Shown: positions 8,406 to 16,870 of the stretch, piece by piece
Layout of the letters: each line of letters begins with the position of its first letter
Position numbering within the stretch: the stretch's first letter is position 1
NCBI GenBank assembly: GCA_017428525.1
Contig: JAFRQQ010000019.1
Coordinates: 1-64,000, forward strand
DNA from: Clostridia bacterium
GTDB taxonomy: Bacteria; Bacillota; Clostridia; Oscillospirales; Acutalibacteraceae
DNA: 64,000 nucleotides
Reading direction: 5' to 3'
The notes under the pieces: model-generated
Database searches by the model: none
What the model was told of the DNA's origin: nothing
The model's input: only the letters and a program-made list of their open reading frames with translations
Made by a program: the position numbers and the translations under genes

Positions 8406-9365
8406 ATGAAAACCATCAAAATTAAATTCTGCGACTGGCATCCGAGCTTTGATCTGTGCAACAACTGGATTACAAAGCTATTAGAAAAACACTTTTCTTT
8501 GGAATTCAGTGATGACCCGGAGTATATTTTTTATTCCGTGTGGGGCACGGAGCATTTGAAGTATAACGGTATCCGTATCTTTTATACTGCCGAAGATATT
8601 TCACCGGATTTTAATCTGTGCGACTATGCCTTCGGCTTTGATCTGATCTCTTTTGAAGATCGGTACCTGCGCTTTTCGCGTTTGATTTCCGGAGACAGGT
8701 TAATCCCTGCCGCAAACAAACATCTTTTTACGGAAGAGGATTTAGCGAAAAAAACAGGGTTTTGCGATTATGTCGTGTCAAACGGAAACGGCGACCCGAT
8801 CCGCACCGAAATCTTTTATAAGCTTTCTGAATACAAAAAAGTTGATGCCGGCGGAAGGTATTTGAACAACATTGGCGGACGGGTAGAAGACAAGCTGGAT
8901 TTTCAGTCGCGGCACAAGTTCAGCATTGCTTTTGAAAACGGTGCGCAGCCCGGTTATACAACGGAGAAAATCGTGGATGCGTTTGCTGCAAAAACGATCC
9001 CGATTTACTGGGGAAATCCGGAGATCGCAAAGGATTTCAATCCCGGGAGTTTTGTAAATTACTGGGATTATGGCAATCTGGACGATATGATTGCGCGGGT
9101 CATTGAGATCGACAACGATGATGCGCTCTACAGAAGTATCCTTGCGACTCCGATCTTTGAGGATGGCAGGATCCCCGAAAGGTTCCGAGTGGAGACGGCG
9201 GAAGCGTTTCTTCTTCATATTTGCAGTCAGCCGCTCGATCAAGCCTCTCGACGCTGTAGATATACATGGCGAGCGCGTTATGAATTGGACAGAATGGATT
9301 GGAAACGAATTGTTGATAAAAGCGGGAAGATTCTGCCGCGCATCGCGTTGAAGCTCACAAAGTAA
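8406..9365 (+). CDS. GT10 alpha-1,3-fucosyltransferase-like, copy 1
   Basis: A 319-residue GT10-family protein that should transfer L-fucose from GDP-fucose. Typical blocks are CDYVVSNGNGDPIR, VDAGGRYLNNIGG, KFSIAFENG, GYTTEKIVDAF and TIPIYWGNPEI. The start at 8406 is chosen because the encoded MKTIKIKF aligns with MRTIRIKF of the second GT10 gene; an in-frame ATG at 8391 overlaps the preceding gene. No strong RBS precedes 8406, so coupling to the upstream stop codon is likely. Acceptor sugar is unknown. The neighbouring fkp gene would supply its donor. Confidence 0.88.
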   Translation: MKTIKIKFCDWHPSFDLCNNWITKLLEKHFSLEFSDDPEYIFYSVWGTEHLKYNGIRIFYTAEDISPDFNLCDYAFGFDLISFEDRYLRFSRLISGDRLIPAANKHLFTEEDLAKKTGFCDYVVSNGNGDPIRTEIFYKLSEYKKVDAGGRYLNNIGGRVEDKLDFQSRHKFSIAFENGAQPGYTTEKIVDAFAAKTIPIYWGNPEIAKDFNPGSFVNYWDYGNLDDMIARVIEIDNDDALYRSILATPIFEDGRIPERFRVETAEAFLLHICSQPLDQASRRCRYTWRARYELDRMDWKRIVDKSGKILPRIALKLTK

Positions 9366-9375
9366 GGATTTCGCG

Positions 9376-12339
9376 ATGATGAAACAGGAAATGAAAAAAC
9401 TGAATAAGGAGTCGCTTGTTTCTCTGTTCCTTCAGCAGTCCTATCTGGATGCGCAGGCGGATTACGAACGCGCGAAAAACGATCCGTTGTTCCCGCATTT
9501 TGATCTGATTGTGCTCACCGCCTCGAATGAACACCAGGCGGAGGTTTTTCGCGCGCAGCTGCGCCAGAGAGTGCTTCCGGCACAAACGGAGTTTGTTGTG
9601 ATCCCGGATCCGAACGGGGAGCGTGTCGGTTCCGGCGGCGCGACGCTGGCCGTGATCAGATATATCAAGGAAACCTATGGCGGCTTTTCCGGCCGCAGGG
9701 TCGCGGTGCTGCACAGCGGGGGAGACGGCAAGCGTACGCCGAACTATTCCGCGATGGGCAAGCTGTTTTCGCCCGTACCGCGGCTGCTTCCCGACGGGCG
9801 CCCCTCCTCGCTGTTTGACGAATGCATGATTTCCATTGCCAGCCTGCCCGGCCGGTTCCGCGAAGGCATGCTCGTCATGTCCGGCGATGTGTTGCTGCTT
9901 TTCAATCCGCTGCAGGTCGATTTCTCCGGTTCCGGCGCGGCTGCAATCTCATTTAAGGAACGCGTCGAAACAGCGGTGAACCACGGCGTTTATCTTGCGG
10001 GTGAGAATGGCAATGTTGCTCGCTTTCTGCATAAGCAGAGCGCGGAAACGCTGCAGGCCTGCGGCGCTGTCAATGCGCAGGGGCATGTTTCGATCGATAC
10101 CGGCGCGGTTTTGCTGGCGCCGGACCTTTTGGAGGCTCTGTATTCTTTGGTCAGCACGCCGTCCGGTGTGAACGCTTTCATTCATCCGGATACGCGCCTG
10201 TCGTTCTATGCGGATTTTCTTTATCCTTTGGCGGAGGATTCCACATTGGAAGCGTTTTATCAGGAAGCGCCGGAGGGTGTGCTGAATGACGCGCTGCGTT
10301 CCGCAAGAACGGTTCTCTGGAAAACGCTGCGGCCGTATCGACTCAAGCTGCTGCATCTTTCTCCTGCGCGGTTTGTCCATTTCGGCACAACGAGAGAAAT
10401 CATGGCGCTGATGCAGGGCGGATGGCGCGCATTTCAGCTGCAGGGCTGGAATGATCAGATTCATTCCTGCGTCAGCGGTGATGTGGCCGCCTATAACAGT
10501 GTCGTCAGCAGCGGCGCGCAGATCGGCGCCGGCTGTTACCTGGAATGTTCTTATCTTCATCACCGGTCGGTGGTCGGCAATGGTTGTCTGCTTTCCTGCG
10601 TGGATATTCACGATGAAATGGTCCCGGATCATGTTGCGCTGCATTGTCTCAAGCAGACGGACGGCCGGTTTGTCTGCAGAATCTATGGGATCGACGACAA
10701 TCCGAAGCAGGACCGCATCTTTGGCATTCCGCTTTCCGAAACAGGGCTGACCGAAGCAGACTCGTTATGGGAAGCGGCGCTCTATCCGATCTGCGAGTCT
10801 GTTCCGCAGGCCGTTGACGCCGCTTTGAATCTTCACCGCCTTCTTGTGACCGGCGACGGCGACGCCGCGCTTTGGAGAAGCGCAGAAAAAGCGTCGATGC
10901 GCTCCGGCTTTCATAATGCGGATCCGCAGGCGCTGATCGATTGGTTCCGCCGTATGGATGATCTGGTGCGGATGTTCCGGATCGAGCAGCTGATTGATGA
11001 TGGCCGCCCCGCTGCCGAGGCGGAAGGCGTTTTATCCGGAGATTCTTTATCCACGGTGCAAAAACGATGGCTTGAGAAAAAGATCGCCGATTTTGATTTT
11101 CATGATGCTTCGCAATTCGCCAAAGCAATTCGTCTTCATCGGTTCACGGATGCGGCGCTCAATCAGCAATCGGAGCAGAAAACATGGTTTTCGATGATTT
11201 CGGATACCGTTTTGCGAAGCTCATTGGAGACGCTGCGTTTTAACGATCGGCTTCAGATCGCGCGCGATTGCTTTTGCGTCAGACTGCCGCTGCGGGTCAA
11301 TTGGGGCGGCGGCTGGACGGATACGCCGCCGTACTGCATCGAAAACGGCGGAACGGTCCTGAACTGTGCGATTCTCCTGGACGGGCAGTATCCTGTCAGC
11401 GTGACAATCAACAGGATTCCGGCGCATAAAATTGTGCTCGTTTCACGGGATCTCAATGCATTCGGAGAGTTTGAGACGATCGAACCGCTGCAGCAGTTCG
11501 GCGACCCCTATGATCCGTTTGCGCTGCAGAAGGCCTGCCTTGCAGCCTGCGGCGTTTTGCCGAAAGAGAGCGGCAATCTTTCTGCAATTCTTTCCCGGAT
11601 CGGCGGCGGGTTTGAAATGCATTCCGAAGTGACCAATGTTCCGAAGGGCAGCGGTCTTGGCACATCCTCCATTCTTTCTGCCGCCTGCGTGAAAGCCGTG
11701 TTTGACTTTTTCGGCGTCGCCTATACGCAGGACACGCTTTATCACCACGTGCTCGCCATGGAGCAGATCATGTCAACCGGCGGCGGCTGGCAGGATCAGG
11801 TCGGCGGTCTGACGCCGGGCGTGAAGCTGATCACCAGCGAACCGGGCGTGATGCAGAAAGTCCGGGTGGAGCCCGTTGCGTTATCCGAAAAGACAAAAAC
11901 CGAATTGAACGAGCGGTTTTGCCTGATCTATACCGGGCAGCGCAGACTGGCGCGCAATCTGCTGCGCGATGTCATCAGCCGCTACGTCGGCAATGAACCG
12001 GAGAGCGTGCAGGCGCATCGCGCCATTCGTCAGCTGGCTGTGGATATGAAAGACGCGCTTGTGCGCGGGGATGTGGACGACTTCGCTGCGATGATGAACA
12101 CGCACCTTGCATTCAGCAATCAGATCAATCCGGAATCAACCAATACGCTGATCGACTTGATTTTCAACGCCGTGGACGACCTGATTGACGGACGTTTTGT
12201 CTGCGGCGCGGGCGGCGGCGGATTCCTGCAGGTCATCCTGAAAAGAGGCGTGCAGCGGGAAGCGCTGCATGCGCGGTTGAAATCCGTGTTTCAGGATTTC
12301 CCTGTGGATGTCTGGAACAGCGCGCTGCTGTTTGATTAA
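9376..12339 (+). CDS. fkp: Bifunctional L-fucokinase / GDP-L-fucose pyrophosphorylase
   Basis: A 987-residue two-domain salvage enzyme that phosphorylates L-fucose and then couples L-fucose-1-phosphate to GTP to give GDP-L-fucose. The N-terminal nucleotidyltransferase part has the glycine-rich loop GSGGAT (85-90), followed by a beta-helix-like segment. The C-terminal GHMP kinase part has LPLRVNWGGGWTDTPPY, the ATP loop GSGLGTSS (758-765) and GAGGGGF near the end. Length is close to the Bacteroides Fkp enzyme. TAAGGA (9363-9368) overlaps the preceding stop and is well placed for the ATG. It lies between the two GT10 genes, so imported fucose is probably routed straight to the surface glycan. 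Confidence 0.93.
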   Translation: MMKQEMKKLNKESLVSLFLQQSYLDAQADYERAKNDPLFPHFDLIVLTASNEHQAEVFRAQLRQRVLPAQTEFVVIPDPNGERVGSGGATLAVIRYIKETYGGFSGRRVAVLHSGGDGKRTPNYSAMGKLFSPVPRLLPDGRPSSLFDECMISIASLPGRFREGMLVMSGDVLLLFNPLQVDFSGSGAAAISFKERVETAVNHGVYLAGENGNVARFLHKQSAETLQACGAVNAQGHVSIDTGAVLLAPDLLEALYSLVSTPSGVNAFIHPDTRLSFYADFLYPLAEDSTLEAFYQEAPEGVLNDALRSARTVLWKTLRPYRLKLLHLSPARFVHFGTTREIMALMQGGWRAFQLQGWNDQIHSCVSGDVAAYNSVVSSGAQIGAGCYLECSYLHHRSVVGNGCLLSCVDIHDEMVPDHVALHCLKQTDGRFVCRIYGIDDNPKQDRIFGIPLSETGLTEADSLWEAALYPICESVPQAVDAALNLHRLLVTGDGDAALWRSAEKASMRSGFHNADPQALIDWFRRMDDLVRMFRIEQLIDDGRPAAEAEGVLSGDSLSTVQKRWLEKKIADFDFHDASQFAKAIRLHRFTDAALNQQSEQKTWFSMISDTVLRSSLETLRFNDRLQIARDCFCVRLPLRVNWGGGWTDTPPYCIENGGTVLNCAILLDGQYPVSVTINRIPAHKIVLVSRDLNAFGEFETIEPLQQFGDPYDPFALQKACLAACGVLPKESGNLSAILSRIGGGFEMHSEVTNVPKGSGLGTSSILSAACVKAVFDFFGVAYTQDTLYHHVLAMEQIMSTGGGWQDQVGGLTPGVKLITSEPGVMQKVRVEPVALSEKTKTELNERFCLIYTGQRRLARNLLRDVISRYVGNEPESVQAHRAIRQLAVDMKDALVRGDVDDFAAMMNTHLAFSNQINPESTNTLIDLIFNAVDDLIDGRFVCGAGGGGFLQVILKRGVQREALHARLKSVFQDFPVDVWNSALLFD

Positions 12340-12389
12340 GTTGTGATTAAATCAATGGAAACATAGTATTACTTGGAAGGATTGACGAG

Positions 12390-13355
12390 ATGCGAACGAT
12401 TCGAATAAAATTCGTTGACTTTTTCCCCGCATGGAATGAAGAGAACAACTTCATCATCCGCGCGCTTCGCAAAAAATACGATGTTGAGTTCTCCGATCAA
12501 CCGGATTATCTGATTTGCAGCTGTTTTGGCGATGAGAGCTTAAAATACCGTGATTGCGTAAAGATTTTCTGGACCGGTGAGGATCTGACCCCCGATTTTA
12601 ATCTCTATGATTACGGTATTGCTTATGATCATCTGACCTTCGGCGACAGATATCTGCGGTTTCCGTTTTTTGCAATTGCCGACAATGTCAAAAAGGCAGT
12701 TGAAGTTCACGAAACTGCGGTCGAACAAGCAGCGCAGAAAACGGGCTTTTGCAGCTTCGTTGTTTCAAACGGAAATGCAAATCCGATCAGAGAAGAGATG
12801 TTTCATCTCCTTTCGGAGTATCAACCCGTTGCATCCGGCGGCAGATTTCTGAATAACGTCGGCGGACCGGTTGAAGACAAAATTGAATTTCAAAGCCACT
12901 ATAAGTTTTGTATTGCATTTGAGAACGACTCTTCCGACGGATACACGTCAGAAAAAATACTGGATGCTTTTCGCTCCGGCGCTATTCCGATCTACTGGGG
13001 GAATCGTTATATCTCAAATGATTTCAATCCGGCCGCGTTTATCAATTGTCACGATTTTGCATCTCTCGAACAGGTCGTTGCGTATGTGAAAGAAGTTGAC
13101 AATGATCCGCAGCTGTATCAAAAAATCCTGTCTGAACCGATGTTTATTGATCATCAGATTCCGCACAATTTTACATCCGAAGGATTAGAGGAATTCCTGT
13201 ATAGAATCATTGATCAGCCGATCGAGCAGGCAAAGCGGATTGCAGAGTTCAGCTTTAAACGCACGTATACAACGAATCAGAAAGAAAAAGCGGACTATTT
13301 CCATCTGATGCATCATAATATCCTCTATAAAATCATGCACAAGGTTGTCAAATAA
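12390..13355 (+). CDS. GT10 alpha-1,3-fucosyltransferase-like, copy 2
   Basis: A 321-residue GT10 protein clearly paralogous to the one at 8406-9365. Shared blocks include SFVVSNGNANPIR, ASGGRFLNNVGG, KFCIAFEND, GYTSEKILDAF and AIPIYWGNRYI. RBS GGAAGG at 12375-12380. The two copies differ enough that they are unlikely to be a recent duplication, and they may fucosylate different positions or acceptors (inference). It follows fkp after a 50-base gap and is followed one base later by the VanZ gene. Confidence 0.88.
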   Translation: MRTIRIKFVDFFPAWNEENNFIIRALRKKYDVEFSDQPDYLICSCFGDESLKYRDCVKIFWTGEDLTPDFNLYDYGIAYDHLTFGDRYLRFPFFAIADNVKKAVEVHETAVEQAAQKTGFCSFVVSNGNANPIREEMFHLLSEYQPVASGGRFLNNVGGPVEDKIEFQSHYKFCIAFENDSSDGYTSEKILDAFRSGAIPIYWGNRYISNDFNPAAFINCHDFASLEQVVAYVKEVDNDPQLYQKILSEPMFIDHQIPHNFTSEGLEEFLYRIIDQPIEQAKRIAEFSFKRTYTTNQKEKADYFHLMHHNILYKIMHKVVK

Positions 13356-13356
13356 T

Positions 13357-13890
13357 ATGCTGTTCTGGTATATCTACCGCCTCCCCCTGCTTGAAACGGC
13401 GATCGGGATCGTGCTCATCGGGCCGATCTGGGGTCTGATGATGGGGCTGCTTGCCAAGGCGAGCCCGAAAGCAGTGCGGGCGCTCAATGCCGTGCTGGCG
13501 CTGATCGCGCTGGCGGGCATCGTCTATATTACCGTACTGCGCCCCGACGGGAGCAAGCACGAGGTGATCCTGATGCCGCTGCAGTCCTTTGCGGAAGCGA
13601 AGGAGCAGCGCGAAATGTATCGCGAGCTGCTGATGAACGTGCTGCTGTTCGTGCCGCTCGGGCTGACGCTGCCGTTTGCGCTGATGCCGGCCGGCAAGGC
13701 CGCGCCGCGCTTTGCTTTGTTTGCGGCGCTGATCGCGCTGGCGCTTTCCGTCGCGATTGAAGCGGTGCAATATGCCTTTGCGCTCGGCCGCTGCGAAACA
13801 GACGATGTGCTCAGCAATGTCGTGGGCGCCGCGTTCGGTGCGAGTGCCTGCCTGATTTACTGTTTATTATCAAAACATCGACATGAATGA
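13357..13890 (+). CDS. VanZ-family membrane protein
   Basis: A 177-residue membrane protein of the VanZ family with about four hydrophobic helices and the conserved segment LLMNVLLFVPLGLTLPFAL. VanZ-like proteins are linked to teicoplanin resistance and lipid-linked precursor handling, but the molecular activity is not settled. The ATG at 13357 lies one base after the GT10 stop; the RBS is weak, so coupled translation is likely. It overlaps the next gene by 8 bases. Confidence 0.8.
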   Translation: MLFWYIYRLPLLETAIGIVLIGPIWGLMMGLLAKASPKAVRALNAVLALIALAGIVYITVLRPDGSKHEVILMPLQSFAEAKEQREMYRELLMNVLLFVPLGLTLPFALMPAGKAAPRFALFAALIALALSVAIEAVQYAFALGRCETDDVLSNVVGAAFGASACLIYCLLSKHRHE

Positions 13891-15541
13891 ATCACGATCC
13901 AAAACCGGATATCAGCGCGTCGGTGCGGCGATTGCCGCGCTGGCGCTGATGTGCGTTATCTTTATTCTATCCTCCCAACCCGGCTCGGATTCGGACAGAC
14001 TGAGCATCCGATTTGCGCTCCTGCTCTTCTTCTTCCGCGGGCCGGAAGGGGCGCGCATGCTCAACAATCTGGTGCGGGAAGCAGCGCATATGCTGGAATA
14101 TGCCGCTCTGGCAGTGCCGGTCTGGCTGTTCTTCTCCACCTTCCGCCTCTCGCGCGGCTGGCGGGGGATTGCCGCGTTTGCGGTCTGCCTGCTGTATGCA
14201 GTCTCCGATGAAGTGCATCAGCTGTTTGTGCCCGGTCGCGCAGCCGAACTCTTTGACGTGCTGATGGATTCCTGCGGTGCGGCGCTTTCCGTTGCCGTGA
14301 TGCACCTGCTGTCCAAACGCCGGATGAAAAAGCAGCGGCCTGTTGCGCGCGCGCAGCTGAGCGAAGCCGAATGTGCGGTGCTGGAGGCCTTTTCCGCTTA
14401 TCTGATGCAAACGCCGATGACGCAGGTTGTGGAGGATCCGCAGGAGTTTGTCCGGGTGTCGGTCAGACATAAGATCCTGCCGATGACGGCGCAGGTGCTG
14501 CTCCAGGCGGAGCAGCCGCTTCCGGCGGAAACGCAGGAAGCGGTCCGGACCGAGGCGCTCGGGCAGGTGGTTGTGCAGACACGAAAAACGGAGCAGTTTC
14601 TGACGGCCTGCCGGGCGCTGCAGGCAGCGGGCGTAACGCCGCTTTGCGTGAAAGGAATTGTCTGCCGCGCGCTGTATCCGGATTTTGATCTGCGGATCTC
14701 CGCCGATGAGGATCTGCTCGTGCAGCCGGCGGCCTTCTCCGCCTGCACAAACGTGCTCGAATCGCTCGGCTTCACTGCCGTCGGCACGCCCAAGGACGGC
14801 GAGGTCGGCTATTTCCATGCGGAGAGCGGCTGCAGGATCGAGCTGCATCGCTCGATGTTCCCGCAGGACGGCGGGGTCTATGCCCGCTTCAACGCCTTGA
14901 TCGGCGATCTCTTTGCCGCGCCGCTGCCCCTTTGCGTCGGGCAGACGACGCTGTTCTGCCCCGCGCCGCAGCAGCATCTGCTCTATCTGGTGCTGCATGC
15001 CTACAAGCATTTTCTGATTTCCGGGGTCGGCATCCGGCAGATTGCGGATATTGCGCTGTTTGCGCGCGCTTACCCGGTGGACTGGCAGGCGCTGTTCGAC
15101 GCCTGCGCATCGGTGCGGCTGACAGGCTTCCTGAATGCCGTGCTGGTGATCGGCGGGCAGTATTTCGGCCTGCAGCTTTCCGAGATTGACGCGCCGCAGT
15201 TCTGCGCCGAAACGAACGCCGCTGCGCTCCTGCAGGATGTGATGGAGGGCGGGATTTACGGCTCCAAGAATCCGGACCATCTGCATTCCGGCGCGCTGAC
15301 CTTTCAGCAGTATGCCGCCACGCTCGCGGGGAAGCGGTCCACCAGACTTGCCGCGCTGTTTCCGCCGCGGGAGCGGATGCAGCGCAGGTATCCGTATTTA
15401 ATCAAACACGGCTGGCTGCTGCCCGTTGCCTATCTTTCGCGCCTGCTGCGGTATGCGGTATCCGACCACGATTCTTCCCGCGCGCTGGATACGGCCGACC
15501 GCCGCGCCGCACTTTTGCGGCAGTACGGAATGATTCCGTAA
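13883..15541 (+). CDS. VanZ domain fused to nucleotidyltransferase-family domain
   Basis: A 552-residue fusion. Residues about 1-150 form a second VanZ-like membrane domain (FILSSQPGSDSD, NNLVREAAHMLEYAALA, SDEVHQLFVPGR). Residues about 170-540 match the uncharacterised nucleotidyltransferase family NTP_transf_5, with the block LCVKGIVCRALYP followed by LRISADEDLLV, where the D-x-D acids are the likely metal ligands. No reaction has been assigned here. The fusion places a putative nucleotidyl- or phosphosugar-modifying domain on the inner face of the membrane at the end of the glycan operon. It overlaps the preceding gene by 8 bases. Confidence 0.78.
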   Translation: MNESRSKTGYQRVGAAIAALALMCVIFILSSQPGSDSDRLSIRFALLLFFFRGPEGARMLNNLVREAAHMLEYAALAVPVWLFFSTFRLSRGWRGIAAFAVCLLYAVSDEVHQLFVPGRAAELFDVLMDSCGAALSVAVMHLLSKRRMKKQRPVARAQLSEAECAVLEAFSAYLMQTPMTQVVEDPQEFVRVSVRHKILPMTAQVLLQAEQPLPAETQEAVRTEALGQVVVQTRKTEQFLTACRALQAAGVTPLCVKGIVCRALYPDFDLRISADEDLLVQPAAFSACTNVLESLGFTAVGTPKDGEVGYFHAESGCRIELHRSMFPQDGGVYARFNALIGDLFAAPLPLCVGQTTLFCPAPQQHLLYLVLHAYKHFLISGVGIRQIADIALFARAYPVDWQALFDACASVRLTGFLNAVLVIGGQYFGLQLSEIDAPQFCAETNAAALLQDVMEGGIYGSKNPDHLHSGALTFQQYAATLAGKRSTRLAALFPPRERMQRRYPYLIKHGWLLPVAYLSRLLRYAVSDHDSSRALDTADRRAALLRQYGMIP

Positions 15542-15570
15542 GAAAACCTTTGTTTTTTTAAAAATTGCTC

Positions 15571-15599
15571 TTGCAATTGTTTTATCTATATGATAGAAT
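15571..15599 (+). promoter_or_regulatory. Sigma-A promoter
   Basis: TTGCAA at 15571-15576 and TAGAAT at 15594-15599 with a 17-base spacer, 31 bases before the start of the small secreted protein. It separates the sortase region from the glycan operon. Confidence 0.7.
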
Positions 15600-15630
15600 A
15601 GCTATATATAATGTCTCGGAGGGAATTCAG

Positions 15631-16050
15631 ATGAAAAAACTGCTTGCGATCTGCGCGCTGATTCTTTGCGCTGCGCTTGTATTTGTGAGTTTTGCCGCGG
15701 TTGCATCGGCAGCGCCGAGCCCGGAGGCTTCCACCTATACCACGCGTTCCGGCCGCGGCGGCGGCGAAGAGGAAACAACGACCGGGGGCGGCGGCGGGCC
15801 CTCTCCCGGGGGCGGCGACCGAACCACGAAAAACGTGATGCCGTCTCAACTCGACAATAACGGAGCGGATGATCCCTTCAGCCCCAATTACACCGGGGAT
15901 CGGGAGGTTTCTTCCGATCATTCTCCGACCTCGCCGGATATGGCTGCCGCGCAGCCGCAGACGGCCGTCCTTGCGGCAGTCGGTCTGCTGATGGCTGCGG
16001 CCGGTTGCACCGTTGCCGTGACGAAGAAAAAATCCACCGAAGAAAACTGA
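15631..16050 (+). CDS. Small secreted Gly-rich protein with sorting-signal-like C-terminus
   Basis: A 139-residue exported protein. Residues 1-30 are a signal peptide (MKKLLAICALILCAALVF...ASA). A low-complexity Gly/Ser/Thr stretch follows. The C-terminus has QPQTA, a hydrophobic span VLAAVGLLMAAAG and a basic tail TKKK, the general layout of a sortase substrate but without LPXTG. The next gene encodes sortase B, whose known motif is NPQTN-like, so QPQTA may be a divergent version (inference). RBS GGAGGG at 15618-15623 fixes the ATG at 15631. Confidence 0.75.
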   Translation: MKKLLAICALILCAALVFVSFAAVASAAPSPEASTYTTRSGRGGGEEETTTGGGGGPSPGGGDRTTKNVMPSQLDNNGADDPFSPNYTGDREVSSDHSPTSPDMAAAQPQTAVLAAVGLLMAAAGCTVAVTKKKSTEEN

Positions 16051-16061
16051 ACGCTGCAGTC

Positions 16062-16091
16062 AAAAGGGAACCTTTCCGAGGTTCCCTTTTT
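16062..16091 (+). terminator. Rho-independent terminator
   Basis: AAAAGGGAACC pairs with GGTTCCCTTTT across a 7-base loop and ends in a T run. It closes the small secreted-protein gene and separates it from sortase. Confidence 0.85.
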
Positions 16092-16117
16092 AAAAGCGGC
16101 GTCATTTATTTTTAAGA

Positions 16118-16870
16118 ATGCTTATGAAGAATCGAATCCGAACCGCGCTTTGTCTGCTGCTGGCGCTGACGCTCATGCTGCTCTGCGCCTGCAGGCGGGA
16201 GCCGCCGGATGCGCCGACAGAAACGACTGCAGTGACGCAGCTGCCCGACGCAACGACGGCGGCGGGCGCAGCTTATCCGGATCCCGTGGATTTTGCGGAG
16301 TATCAATCCGTCAACCGCGAGGCCTACGCCTATATCCGCGTGCCGGGCACCAACATCGATTACCCCATCGTGCAGAGCGGAATCAGCGATTCCTATTACC
16401 TGCGCCGCACCTGGCAGGGGCAAAGCAGCTATCGGGGCTGCATCTTCACGCAGTCCGTCAACGCCAAGGAATTCACCGATCCGGTGACCGTGGTCTACGG
16501 CCACAACACCGATAAGGGGGATATGTTCAGCGAGCTGCTGAACTTCCAGGATCCGGCCTTCTTTGAAGCGCATGATCTTTTTTATATTTTTATCCCCGGT
16601 CATATTCTGGTGTATCAGGTGATTTCGGCGCATACCTTTGACGATCGCCACATTATGAACGCGTATGATTTTTCCGATGCAAAGGTGCTCGCGGAGTTTC
16701 AGCAGATGCTGCTCGATCCCGCGGCGCTCGAGCGGAATGTCCGCAGCGGCGTCACCCTGGATGCAAACAGTGAGATCGTGGTGCTTTCCACCTGTGCGGA
16801 GCCGCGCAGCGGCGGAAGCGCCAGATATTTAGTAAACGGAGTGTTGATCAACGATGTGGTCACGGTTTAA
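16118..16870 (+). CDS. srtB: Class B sortase
   Basis: A 250-residue membrane-anchored transpeptidase. The catalytic triad is visible: His in VYGHN (H129), Cys in LSTC (C226) and Arg in GSARYLVNG (R236). The substrate-side YPIVQ and the class B length support SrtB. The N-terminus is a single hydrophobic segment ending LLCAC (C25), which resembles a lipobox, so the enzyme may be a lipoprotein rather than a simple signal-anchor protein. An alternative ATG lies at 16124. It overlaps the LCP gene by 17 bases, indicating one transcript. Confidence 0.9.
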   Translation: MLMKNRIRTALCLLLALTLMLLCACRREPPDAPTETTAVTQLPDATTAAGAAYPDPVDFAEYQSVNREAYAYIRVPGTNIDYPIVQSGISDSYYLRRTWQGQSSYRGCIFTQSVNAKEFTDPVTVVYGHNTDKGDMFSELLNFQDPAFFEAHDLFYIFIPGHILVYQVISAHTFDDRHIMNAYDFSDAKVLAEFQQMLLDPAALERNVRSGVTLDANSEIVVLSTCAEPRSGGSARYLVNGVLINDVVTV

